Source of the DNA: Streptomyces griseoluteus
GTDB lineage: Bacteria; Actinomycetota; Actinomycetes; Streptomycetales; Streptomycetaceae
Reading direction: 5' to 3'
NCBI RefSeq assembly: GCF_004784465.1
Contig: NZ_SRRU01000013.1
Span: 62,001 to 126,000, forward strand
DNA length: 64,000 nt
The notes under the pieces were generated by a model. The model was not told the DNA's origin, ran no database searches, and saw only the letters and a program-made list of their open reading frames with translations. The translations under genes were made by a program, and so were the position numbers. Positions 8,643-17,330 of this stretch are shown here, piece by piece. Numbering within the stretch: position 1 is the first letter of the stretch; every line of letters starts with the position of its first letter.

Positions 8643-9643
8643 CGCTCGCTCGCCTCCGGGTTCATGGCACCGGCGTCCAGTCGGCGCGGGTCGGCCATGC
8701 CGACCAGCACCTGCCTGTCCCCGGTGTAGGGCTCCCTGCTGTGCGCGGTGCGCACGTTGTCGACGAGGAGCAGGTCGCCGGCCTGCCACGGCTCGCGCCG
8801 GGTGTGCTTCTCGTACGTCGCGTTCAGCAGCTCGACGACGTCCTCGCCGATCGGGCTGCCGTTCCCGTAGCGGGTGTTGAACGGCAGGCCGTCCGCGCCG
8901 TACATGTCCACCAGGTACTCGCGGACCTCGGGGGCGAGCGTCCACTCGTTGAGGAACGCGATCTGGTTGAACCAGCACGCCTCGCCCGTCGCCGGGTGCC
9001 GGACCACGGCCGGGCGCCGCTGTGCGGTGCGCAGCGAACCGTCCGGCTGCCAGGCGAAGTCGATGCCGTTGACCCGGCAGTAGCTCTCCACCCCGGCGCG
9101 GTCGGCGGTCCCGAACGACTCCTCCAGGGACGCCCCGATCTCGTCGTTGTAGGACCGGGTCAGCAGCCAGCCCTCCCGCTCGAAGCGCGTCCGCACCTCG
9201 GCGGGCAGCTCCCGCAGCACCTCCGCCGCGTCCGCCACCGCCGTCGCCCCGCCCTCCTCGGGCGCGGTCAGACAGGCGAACAGCATCAGACCGGGCGGCT
9301 CCTGGGCGTAGCTCAGCTCGTGGTGCATGCACATCGGCTGATTCGCCGGCCAGGTCGTGGACACGTAGAGCCCGGAGCCGAAGGTCTCCCGCGGGGCGAA
9401 GGACTCCCGCTCCGTCATCAGGCCGCCGGTCAGCCGGGCGAACACGGCACCGACCTGCTCCGGGTCCCGCAGTCCCAGGCCCCGCACCAGCAGCGATCCG
9501 TGCTCGGCGACCAGGGCGCGCAGCACTTCGCGGTACCGTGCCGCCCAGCCCGGCACGTCCGGCGGGGTGTCGATACGGGCCACCGGCGGTCTGCCCGGCC
9601 GCAGCTCCACGTCGAGCGGGGCTGCCACGGAAGAGGTCGACAT
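8639..9643 (-). CDS. TauD/SyrP-like Fe(II)/2-oxoglutarate dioxygenase
   Basis: A 334-residue TauD/TfdA family protein. The iron facial triad is visible as H107-x-E109 (MHHELSY) with a distal His in TAHSREPY near residue 304; an Arg follows for 2-oxoglutarate. The H-x-E form and the HELSY context resemble SyrP-type hydroxylases acting on carrier-bound amino acids in NRPS clusters. Located between the NRPS and SbnB genes, 46 bases after the former, with an AAAGGAAA site before the ATG. By inference it hydroxylates Dap, either free or on the carrier protein, or the product. The substrate cannot be shown from sequence. Confidence 0.85.
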   Translation of the reverse strand: MSTSSVAAPLDVELRPGRPPVARIDTPPDVPGWAARYREVLRALVAEHGSLLVRGLGLRDPEQVGAVFARLTGGLMTERESFAPRETFGSGLYVSTTWPANQPMCMHHELSYAQEPPGLMLFACLTAPEEGGATAVADAAEVLRELPAEVRTRFEREGWLLTRSYNDEIGASLEESFGTADRAGVESYCRVNGIDFAWQPDGSLRTAQRRPAVVRHPATGEACWFNQIAFLNEWTLAPEVREYLVDMYGADGLPFNTRYGNGSPIGEDVVELLNATYEKHTRREPWQAGDLLLVDNVRTAHSREPYTGDRQVLVGMADPRRLDAGAMNPEASER

Positions 9644-9689
9644 GTCGGATTTCCTTTCGGTCGCCCGCCATTGGGCTGAAGGGGGGAGG

Positions 9690-12600
9690 TCAGGAGGAGG
9701 CCGGCGGCTCCACGGCGGCCAGTACGGCCTTGGCCGCCTCGGTGGGGCGCAGGCGCGGGAAGTAGTGCCCGCCGTCGGGGAGTTCGTGCAGGTCGACGCG
9801 GCCGACCAGCAGCAGCCAGTCCCGGTGGGCCCCGGTGTACCCGGCCGTGTACGGGTCGTCGGCGGCCACCACCACCGACACCGGCGCCGAGAGCCGCACC
9901 GCCGGAGGGTTCTCCAGGGCGTCGGAGAAGTACCGGTGCGCGGAGAGGCAGTCGTGGCGGTAGGCGGCGCCGACGCGCTCGGCGTGCCGGGCGGTCAGTT
10001 CCGCCAGCTCGACATAACCACCTTCCTCGGCGAGCCGCGCGGCGATCTCGGCGTCACTGCGGACCGACAGCGCCTCCACGGCGGCATGCCGCTCGGCGGC
10101 AGTGCCCAGCAGTTGGGCCCCCAGGAACAGCCGCGCCACCTCCACCCCGCGCTCCTCGAGCCTGCGGGCCGTCTCCACCGCCGCCGCGGCGCCGGACGAG
10201 TGACCCCACAGCATGACCCGGGTCAGACCGCGTGCGGTGATCTCCGCCGCGACCCGCTCCGCCACCTCGGCCACCGACCCGAACGGCTCCTGCCGCCCGG
10301 CCAGGTCGTGCCCCGGCAGCTCCACCGCGAGGACCGGCATCCCGCAGCCCGCCAGCGCGCTCGCCATCGGCTGGAAGTTGACCGCGTTGCCGCCCGCGTA
10401 CGGGAAGCACACCAGGACGCACTCCGGCGTCCCGTCGGCCTCCGCCAGTGGCTGGAGCAGTTCCCCGTCCGGCCCGGCCGCGCCGTCCAGCAGGGCGGCC
10501 AGGTCGGCGAGGACCGGGTTGCGGGTGATGTCCTTCAGGGACACCGCGCGGTCCAGCGCGATCGTCAGCTTCACCGCCGTCAGGGAGGTGCCGCCGGAGT
10601 CGAAGAAGTGGTCCGTACGGCCGATCCGCTCCTCGGAGATGCCGAGCAGTCCGGCCCAGGCCGCCGCGAGCCTGCGCTCGGCCGGGGTACGCGGCGCACG
10701 GTCCCCGGCGTCGTCTCGCGCGGCCGGCGTGCTCTGCTCGGCCAGCCGGGTGAGCGTCTTGCGGTCGATCTTGCCGTTGGCCGTCAGCGGGAGGGCCGGC
10801 TGCCAGTGGAAGGCGGCGGGGACCATGTAGGCGGGCAGCCCCCCGCCCAGCGCGTCCCGCAGCTCGTCCACGGACAGTTCGCGCCCCGCGTAGAACGCGA
10901 CCAACTGCTGGCCCTGCCCGGCCCGTTCGGCCACGACCACCGCGCCGTCCCGCACCCCGGGCACCCGCAGCAGCGCGTTCTCGATCTCGCCGATCTCGAT
11001 GCGGAAGCCCCGGATCTTGACCTGGTTGTCCCGGCGCCCCAGGAACTCCAGCTTGCCGCCGGGATGCCAGCGCCCCCAGTCACCGCCCAGGTAGAGCCGC
11101 TCACCTGGCCGGTACGGGTCCTCCCGGTACGCCTCACGGGTGCGCTCGGGATCGTTGACGTAGCCCCGGCCCACGCAGACACCGGAGAAGGCGATCAGGC
11201 CCGGCGCGCCCAGTGGCACCAGCTCCAGCCGCTCGTCCACGACCAGGACGCGGACGTTGTTCACCGCGCGCCCCAGCAGGACGCGGTCGCAAGGCCCGTC
11301 GATGATCTCGTGGTTGGTGTCGTCCGAGGTCTCGGTCAGGCCGTAGGCGTTGACCAGCTTGATGCCCGGCTGCACGGCGAACCAGCGCTGCACCAGCTCC
11401 GGTTTGAGCGCCTCGCCGGTCACGGACACGAAGCGCAGGTTCGGGAAGTCGCGCGGGTGCCGCTCCAGGTAGGAGACCAGGACCTCCAGATAGGAGGGCA
11501 CGAGCTGGGTGACCCCGACCCGGTTGTTCACGAGCGTGTCGGCGAACCGCTCCACGTCCATGAGCACGTCCTGCTCCACCAGCAGCGTCCGCCCGCCCAC
11601 CAGCAGGGCGGAGACGAGCTGCCACAGCGAGATGTCGAAGCACTGCGGCGCCGTCTGCGCCACCACCCCGCCCTCGCCGACACCCAGGTCGTCGATCTTG
11701 GCGTAGAGATGGTTGAGCATCCCCGCGTGCTCGCACATCGCGCCCTTCGGCTCGCCCGTGGAGCCGGAGGTGAAGTAGATGTAGGCCAGTTGACCGGGCT
11801 CCACCGCCACACCGAGGTCGTCCTCGGCGTGCCCCTCCGTGTACGCGTCACCGACGAGCAGCCGCTCGGCGCCGGGCACCTCGGCCAGCGCCTCGTCGAG
11901 CGTGCCCGTGCTGCCCGACTCGGTCAGCACCAGCCGGCACCCGGCCCGCGAGAGGGTCGTCGCGATACGGCCCGGCGGGAAGTGCGGCTCGATCGGCAGA
12001 TAGGCGCCGCCCGCCTTGAACACGGCCAGGGTGGCGGCCAGCCAGTCGAGGTTCCGCTCGGTGACCACGGCCACCACGTCCTCCCGGCCCAGCCCGCGCG
12101 CCACCAGCGCCCGCGCCAGCCGGTTGGCCCGGCGGTTCAGCTCCCCGTACGTCCACCGCCGGTCGCCGTGCACCGCCGCGACGGCGTCCGGGTGCCGGCG
12201 TACGCGCCGCTCGAACAGTTCGTGGGCCCGCGCGTCCGGCAGCTCCCGCTCCGGGCCGGCCAGCCCCGCCAACTGCTCGTGCCGCTCCTCGGCCGACAGC
12301 AGGCTCTGGTGCGTGTGCTCGGCGTCCGGGCCGGCCGCCATCAGCTCCAGCGCCCGCAGATGGTAACCGGCGACACGGCCGGTGCTCCGGGCGTCCAGGA
12401 CGTCCGTGCGGTACCGGAGGACCAGGCGCCCCTCGGCCTCGGACCAGTGCACGTGCAGGACACGGCCGCCGGAGAGGGGGCTGTTCCCGGGACCGCACGT
12501 CACCTCGAACGCCGGTTCCGTCAGACCCAGTTCGCGGCGCAGATCCGCCACGGCGAAGTCCCGGTGCGCCAGCACCTCCGACTCCGCGCGGTGGGCCGCC

Positions 12601-12914
12601 CCGGCGAGCGAGCGCCAGCTGGCGGGGGAGACGGTGAGGCGGCAGGGCAGAGGCTCGGCGTCGACGGCGTACCCCGTCACCACGTCCTGCTCGCCGGTCA
12701 GGGCGGAGAGCACCTTGGCGTGGGCCGCCAGCAACAGCGCGCCCGCGGGCACGTCCAGCCGCCGGGCCAGGTCGCCCAGGGACTCGGGCAACCGCACCCC
12801 GTGCTCGGCCGTACCGGGTACCGGTACCTCTGCCCAGCGCGGTACCGCGGTGAATCCGCCGGCGGTCAGCACGCCGCTCCAGAACTCCCGGTCCGCCTGC
12901 ACACGCGTTGCCAT
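9690..12914 (-). CDS. NRPS: truncated C - A - T - TE
   Basis: A 1074-residue NRPS from the ATG at 12914 (GAGGGAG upstream; 11 bases after the preceding stop). Residues 1-230 resemble only part of a condensation domain (REFWSGVL) and lack HHxxxDG. The A domain (about 235-720) has YFTSGSTGEPKG, NAYGLTET, YLGGDWGRW and NGKIDRKTL. The T domain has the phosphopantetheine serine in DSGGTSL. The C-terminal thioesterase resembles the type II GrsT group (FPYAGG, GHSSGA, GGHYF). Aligning by eye to GrsA gives pocket residues D-I-W-Q-S-T-A-D-D, a pattern I do not recognise; Dap is inferred from the SbnA/SbnB genes. With no complete C domain it needs a partner to form bonds. Confidence 0.88.
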   Translation of the reverse strand: MATRVQADREFWSGVLTAGGFTAVPRWAEVPVPGTAEHGVRLPESLGDLARRLDVPAGALLLAAHAKVLSALTGEQDVVTGYAVDAEPLPCRLTVSPASWRSLAGAAHRAESEVLAHRDFAVADLRRELGLTEPAFEVTCGPGNSPLSGGRVLHVHWSEAEGRLVLRYRTDVLDARSTGRVAGYHLRALELMAAGPDAEHTHQSLLSAEERHEQLAGLAGPERELPDARAHELFERRVRRHPDAVAAVHGDRRWTYGELNRRANRLARALVARGLGREDVVAVVTERNLDWLAATLAVFKAGGAYLPIEPHFPPGRIATTLSRAGCRLVLTESGSTGTLDEALAEVPGAERLLVGDAYTEGHAEDDLGVAVEPGQLAYIYFTSGSTGEPKGAMCEHAGMLNHLYAKIDDLGVGEGGVVAQTAPQCFDISLWQLVSALLVGGRTLLVEQDVLMDVERFADTLVNNRVGVTQLVPSYLEVLVSYLERHPRDFPNLRFVSVTGEALKPELVQRWFAVQPGIKLVNAYGLTETSDDTNHEIIDGPCDRVLLGRAVNNVRVLVVDERLELVPLGAPGLIAFSGVCVGRGYVNDPERTREAYREDPYRPGERLYLGGDWGRWHPGGKLEFLGRRDNQVKIRGFRIEIGEIENALLRVPGVRDGAVVVAERAGQGQQLVAFYAGRELSVDELRDALGGGLPAYMVPAAFHWQPALPLTANGKIDRKTLTRLAEQSTPAARDDAGDRAPRTPAERRLAAAWAGLLGISEERIGRTDHFFDSGGTSLTAVKLTIALDRAVSLKDITRNPVLADLAALLDGAAGPDGELLQPLAEADGTPECVLVCFPYAGGNAVNFQPMASALAGCGMPVLAVELPGHDLAGRQEPFGSVAEVAERVAAEITARGLTRVMLWGHSSGAAAAVETARRLEERGVEVARLFLGAQLLGTAAERHAAVEALSVRSDAEIAARLAEEGGYVELAELTARHAERVGAAYRHDCLSAHRYFSDALENPPAVRLSAPVSVVVAADDPYTAGYTGAHRDWLLLVGRVDLHELPDGGHYFPRLRPTEAAKAVLAAVEPPASS

Positions 12915-12925
12915 CGGATGCTCCC

Positions 12926-15499
12926 TCAATTCACGGACGCCGCGGCGGCGCTGTCGACGGACGGTGGGGTCCTGCGGCCGGAACCGGCGGGCAGCACCGC
13001 TGCCTCCGGCATCTCCACGGCGGGGTTGCCGCCCCAGCGCGCGTGCGCGGGGACCTCCTCGCCCTTCATGAGGAAGGAGTCGGGCGCCAGCCGCGCGCCG
13101 TCGCCCATGGTCACGCCGTAGTGCACGTGCGAGCCGACGCCCAGGGTGCACCCCGCGCCGAGCGTGCTGATGTCGGACTTGAACGTGCCGTCCTCCTGCG
13201 AGTGGCACTGGACCTTGCTGCCGGCGTTCAGGGTGCAGTCGTCGCCGATCACGGCGAGCGTGCGATCCGTCATGTAGCAGCCGTCGTCGAACACCCTGCG
13301 GCCGACGCGGGCACCCGTCAGGCGCCAGACGAGGGCCTTGAAGGGCGTGCCGTTGTAGATGTTCAGGTGCCGGTCCGGCACCTTCCACAGGCGCTCCTGG
13401 GCCCAGAAGGCCGGGTCGTAGATGGAGCACAGCGTGGGGCGGAGCCGGCGGAAGCGGGTGAGGCAGCGCTCCAGCAGCACGTAGTAGAGCGTGGTGACGA
13501 TCAGCGTCAGCGCCATGTAGGTGGCGATCACCAGGTGCCCGAGCACGCCGTACAGCTCCATCGTGGCCAGGCCCAGCAGGGTGAGCCCGAGGACGTGCAG
13601 CCAGCGCACGAACAGCATGAGGGCCATCGAGCGCAGGTTGTAACGATTCTTCGCGGCGAGGCTCCGGCGCAGCGCGTCACCGGACCTGAACCTGTCGAAC
13701 CGGCTGTCGCGCTCCACCGACCTCGGGATCTCGAAGCACGGCGAACCGAGGAGCCCGACGCCCTCGCGGACCTCCCCGTCGAGCGGCACCATCACCTTCG
13801 TCGCCAGCAGGCAGTTCTCCCCGGTCCGGCCGCCGATGGGATAGGCGATGTTGTTGCCGAGGAAGTTGTGCGCCCCGATCGTCGCGCGCGAAACCCGGAA
13901 CGACGTGGCCGAGTAGTCCGCGTTGATGACGGAGAGCCCGTCGGCCACCATCGTGCCGCTGCCCACCGTGACCAGCAGCGGGTTCTCGTGCTGCATCTCG
14001 GTGCCGAAGTTCGACCCGGTCTGCTCCACGTGCGAGAGGTCGTACCCGATGCCGCGCAGGTAGTGCACGATGTACGAGCTGTCGCCGAAGAGCCAGGCGA
14101 AGAACTTGATGTTCGTCATCCGCGCGGTCGCCCGGTGCACCGCGTACCGGAAGCCGTAGAGCGGGAACACCCGGTCCGGCGGCACCACCAGGTGCAGCAG
14201 GCGCGGCAGGGTGCACAGCAGGACGAGGCCCAGGAGGACGAAGCCGGCGAACAGCACCAGGGAGAGCACGACCGCGTCGGTGACCAATTCGTCCGGGGGG
14301 AGCGCCGTCCGGGGCTCGAGCCGGCGGCGGACCGCCGGTACCGCGTCGAACAGGATGTACAGGCCGCCCACCCCGAGCGGGATGTACAGCAGGAACAACT
14401 GGAGCAGCGAGGCCAGCCCGAACCAGGCCCGGCGGCCGGTGCCGCAGCGGGCGGGCGCGACCCGCAGGTAGTCGACGTCGGTGGTCTGCGCGGGGGAGCC
14501 GTGCTGGTGTTCGCCGGCCGGGACGGACTGGCCGCGGTGCAGCGACGAGGAGTGCCCGAGCTGAGCGCCGTCGCCCATCGAGGTGTCGATGTCCAGGACG
14601 GTTTTCTCCCCGATGTACACGTCCCGGCCGATGCTGATCCGGCCGGTCTGGATGTACCCGGCGTGCGCCCGGTAGCCGAGGAAGAACGAGTCCTTGCGGA
14701 TGACCGTGCCGGAGCCGATCGTCAGCAGGTCCGTGCAGACCGGTACCGAGTGGGAGAGGATCGTGACGCCCTTGCCGATCCGGGCGCCCAGGACCCGCAG
14801 GTAGAACACGTACAGCGGGTTTCCGATGAACAGGATCATCGGATTGGCGTGCAGGAGTGTCTTGACGACCCAGAAGCGCAGGTAGGCGAGGCCCCAGACC
14901 GGGAACTCACCGGCTTTCCAGCGCCCGACGAGCACCCACTTGGCGACGACCGGGAACGCGCACAGGGCCACGAATCCGACACCGCCGAAGACCAGGGACC
15001 GCAGATAGACCTCCCACACGCCCGAACTGGTGGCCACCCATTCGTAACCGCCGGCGGTGGCGAATCCGGCGACCAGTGAATAGCCCAGGAAGATCACCAA
15101 TTGGGCCGTGCCGCAAAGGGTGTGGGAAAGCCCGCTCGCCCGCCGTACCGGCTCCGGGGGCATCACCACAGCGGTGGGAGCGGGGGCTGACGGGTGCTCC
15201 GTGAGCCCCTCCGCCAGGGCGTGGATCGTCGGGTACCGGTAGATGTCCTTCATGGACGGGGAGGGCAGATCCTCCCGCTTGCGGAGCCGTGCGCAGAATT
15301 GCGCCATGACCAGGGAATTGGCACCGAGACTCTCGAAGAAGTGCGCATCGGCCGGAACGTTCTCCACACCCATGACGTCGGCCAGCACATCCGCCATCCG
15401 CGTTCGGGTCTCGCTCACCGCCGGGCCGCCAACGCGCCGGCCCACGAGGGTTTCGTCGTCCATTCCTTCTATATGGACGTCCGAGGACTGTTCCACCAT
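12926..15499 (-). CDS. Carrier - transmembrane - tandem C protein, Pls/PosA C-terminal type
   Basis: An 857-residue membrane protein starting at the ATG with AGGAG five bases upstream. Residues about 30-95 are a carrier domain with the attachment serine S62 in LGANSL. Then three repeats follow, each a pair of hydrophobic helices plus a left-handed hexapeptide-like domain (GARIGKGVTILSHS, GTMVADGLSVINADY, GARVGRRVFDDGC). This T-TM-C1-TM-C2-TM-C3 order matches the C-terminal two thirds of epsilon-poly-L-lysine synthetase and the TIGR02353 NRPS terminal domain. In Pls the A domain is fused at the N-terminus; here it is absent and the next gene supplies it. First gene of the operon; it presumably catalyses chain elongation at the membrane. 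Confidence 0.85.
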   Translation of the reverse strand: MVEQSSDVHIEGMDDETLVGRRVGGPAVSETRTRMADVLADVMGVENVPADAHFFESLGANSLVMAQFCARLRKREDLPSPSMKDIYRYPTIHALAEGLTEHPSAPAPTAVVMPPEPVRRASGLSHTLCGTAQLVIFLGYSLVAGFATAGGYEWVATSSGVWEVYLRSLVFGGVGFVALCAFPVVAKWVLVGRWKAGEFPVWGLAYLRFWVVKTLLHANPMILFIGNPLYVFYLRVLGARIGKGVTILSHSVPVCTDLLTIGSGTVIRKDSFFLGYRAHAGYIQTGRISIGRDVYIGEKTVLDIDTSMGDGAQLGHSSSLHRGQSVPAGEHQHGSPAQTTDVDYLRVAPARCGTGRRAWFGLASLLQLFLLYIPLGVGGLYILFDAVPAVRRRLEPRTALPPDELVTDAVVLSLVLFAGFVLLGLVLLCTLPRLLHLVVPPDRVFPLYGFRYAVHRATARMTNIKFFAWLFGDSSYIVHYLRGIGYDLSHVEQTGSNFGTEMQHENPLLVTVGSGTMVADGLSVINADYSATSFRVSRATIGAHNFLGNNIAYPIGGRTGENCLLATKVMVPLDGEVREGVGLLGSPCFEIPRSVERDSRFDRFRSGDALRRSLAAKNRYNLRSMALMLFVRWLHVLGLTLLGLATMELYGVLGHLVIATYMALTLIVTTLYYVLLERCLTRFRRLRPTLCSIYDPAFWAQERLWKVPDRHLNIYNGTPFKALVWRLTGARVGRRVFDDGCYMTDRTLAVIGDDCTLNAGSKVQCHSQEDGTFKSDISTLGAGCTLGVGSHVHYGVTMGDGARLAPDSFLMKGEEVPAHARWGGNPAVEMPEAAVLPAGSGRRTPPSVDSAAAASVN

Positions 15500-15824
15500 G
15501 TGATCTCCTGCGAGAACGTTTGGATAGCTTGCTCGGCCACGTGCTCTTCTCTGATCACGAACTGCTGATTCAGTTTCGGCCCGGCGCGGTGAGGCTGCCA
15601 CTTCGAATCGATCAACCCGTAGGCCGGAAAGGCCCCGGCAGGCCCGTGGTTTCTGGGCAGCCGCAGGTGTCCGGGCCATACGGGATCACCTGTTTGGCGG
15701 ACCTTTCCGGTAGCGCCGCCAGTGGCGGACCGCCCTTCTGTGCCGGATGCTGGACGGGCCGGGTTCCGCCTGCCACGCACCGCCTTGCCCGCTCGCTCCC
15801 GCGGGCCGCCCACCGGGAGAGGCC
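15500..15824. promoter_or_regulatory. Divergent intergenic region of the Dap operon and DyP gene
   Basis: A 325-base gene-free stretch separates the first gene of the Dap operon (minus) from the DyP peroxidase gene (plus), and must hold both promoters. It is slightly less GC-rich near 15500-15600. I see no convincing -35/-10 pair or strong inverted repeat, and no regulator gene lies nearby. Confidence 0.5.
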
Positions 15825-16784
15825 ATGGATCACAGCGCCGTCGCCAAGCAGGACCTGATGACCGAGCCGCAGGACATCGACGCGCCCCTGACCGCCGCGG
15901 CCGCCTTCCTGGTGCTGACCATCAACAGCGGCGACGAGGCCATGGACCAGGCACGGTTGGTGGTGGCGAGCATCGAGGACCTGCTCAAGGACATCAAGAT
16001 CCAGGTGAACACCGGGATCTTCACCTGCAATCTCGGTATCTCCCACCACGCCTGGGAACCGCTGACCCGGAAACCGCTGCCGAAGGAACTCAAACCTTTC
16101 CAGGAGATCCGGGGCGCCCAGCACACGGCGGTGGCCACCGAAGGCGATCTCCTTTACCACGTCCGTGCCGATTCGGTGGATCTCGTCGTGGAATTCGAGA
16201 AGATTCTCCTGGAGGCGTTCGGTGATTCCGTGACGGCCGTGGACGATGTCACCGGATTCCGTTACTACAACGGCCGCGACCTCCTGGAATTCGTGGACGG
16301 CACCGCGAATCCGATCGGCCTCTCCCTGCCGGCGGCCACCCTGGTCGGCGAGGAGGACCCGGCGTACGCGGGCGGCAGCTATGTCGTCATCCAGAAGTAC
16401 CTGCACGACCTCAAGGACTGGCGTGCCCAGACCACCGAGACGCAGGAACAGATCATCGGTCGTACCAAGTTTGACAACATCGAACTCCCCGACGCGACCG
16501 AGGGGCAGAAGTCGCACAAGACCCTGTGCACCATCGAGGACGCCGAGGGCGAGCACGACATCCTCCGCGACAACATGCCGTTCGCCACCCCCGGCAAGGG
16601 CGAGTACGGCACCTACTTCATCGGCTACTCCCGGCACCTGTGGGTCACCGAGAAGATGCTGGAGCGCATGTTCATCGGGGACCCGCCCCCGCTGCACGAC
16701 CGCATCCTCGACTACTCACGGGCAGTCACCGGCGTCACCTTCTTCTGCCCGCCCCGGAAGTTCCTCGTCGACCTCGCGGACTGA
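15825..16784 (+). CDS. DyP-type heme peroxidase, YfeX-like
   Basis: A 319-residue protein with the DyP signature FVDGTANP (catalytic Asp of GxxDG) and the DLLYHVRAD segment; a conserved Arg follows in the heme pocket (IGYSRHLW). No Tat or Sec signal, and the N-terminus starts directly with a structured segment, so a cytoplasmic class B (YfeX-like) enzyme is likely, unless loaded into encapsulin; no encapsulin gene is near. Start at 15825 with GGGAGAGG upstream. It diverges from the Dap/NRPS operon; a role in that pathway is possible but unproven. Confidence 0.87.
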   Translation: MDHSAVAKQDLMTEPQDIDAPLTAAAAFLVLTINSGDEAMDQARLVVASIEDLLKDIKIQVNTGIFTCNLGISHHAWEPLTRKPLPKELKPFQEIRGAQHTAVATEGDLLYHVRADSVDLVVEFEKILLEAFGDSVTAVDDVTGFRYYNGRDLLEFVDGTANPIGLSLPAATLVGEEDPAYAGGSYVVIQKYLHDLKDWRAQTTETQEQIIGRTKFDNIELPDATEGQKSHKTLCTIEDAEGEHDILRDNMPFATPGKGEYGTYFIGYSRHLWVTEKMLERMFIGDPPPLHDRILDYSRAVTGVTFFCPPRKFLVDLAD

Positions 16785-16874
16785 ACCGCCCCGGAACCGG
16801 GCCGCCCGGGGAACGCCGACTGAATCGGGCCGGCCGGGACATCCGCAGGGGGAGGCGACTTTCTGGGAGGAAGC

Positions 16875-17267
16875 ATGACGCTGGTCAAAGCGGGCGTGGT
16901 GGTGCTCGACTGTGCCGAGCCGGAGAAACTTGCCGCGTTCTACGAGGAGTTGCTGGACGGCGAACAGACCGTCGCCTCCGCCAACCTGGTGCAGATCCGG
17001 GGTGCGGACGGCTTCCGCATCGCCTTCCGCCGCGATGTCAACGCCACGCCCCCGAGCTGGCCCCGCCCGGAGAACTCGCTCCAGGCTCACCTCGAGTTCA
17101 TGGTGGACGACCTGGACGGGGCCGAGCGGCGCATCGTCTCGCTGGGCGGCCGCCCCCTGGAGACACGGGACGCGGTGGGACCGCACGAGGAGCGCAGTTA
17201 CTCGGACCCGTCGGGACACTCCTTCACGGTGCGGCTCGCCCCGCCGACCGCGCCCAAGCAGGGCTGA
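16875..17267 (+). CDS. VOC (glyoxalase/bleomycin-resistance fold) family protein
   Basis: A 130-residue single VOC module: beta-alpha-beta-beta-beta start (VVVLDCAEPEKLAAFYEELL), central HLEFMVDDLDGAERRIVSLGG and the terminal YSDPSGHSFTV. These small proteins act as metal-dependent lyases or isomerases or as binding proteins for drugs; function cannot be narrowed. A GGAGGAAGC site precedes the ATG. It lies 90 bases downstream of the DyP gene on the same strand and could be cotranscribed. A strong terminator follows immediately. Confidence 0.82.
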   Translation: MTLVKAGVVVLDCAEPEKLAAFYEELLDGEQTVASANLVQIRGADGFRIAFRRDVNATPPSWPRPENSLQAHLEFMVDDLDGAERRIVSLGGRPLETRDAVGPHEERSYSDPSGHSFTVRLAPPTAPKQG

Positions 17268-17270
17268 ACA

Positions 17271-17329
17271 CACACGAAGACCGGGGGTGGCGGGCATCGC
17301 ACCGGCCCGCCGCCCCCGGTCTTCGTGTG
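17271..17329. terminator. Strong bidirectional hairpin terminator
   Basis: 25-bp arms (17271-17295 and 17305-17329) with one mismatch and a 9-base loop lie between the convergent VOC and DUF4235 genes. The arms end in AAGA/TCTT-rich segments, and the hairpin fits both directions. Confidence 0.92.
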
Positions 17330-17330
17330 C

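Noticed and set aside
12926..15499. Acetyltransferase (hexapeptide) only
   Set aside because: The carrier domain, six membrane helices and three LbH-like units in the Pls order explain the hexapeptide resemblance better.
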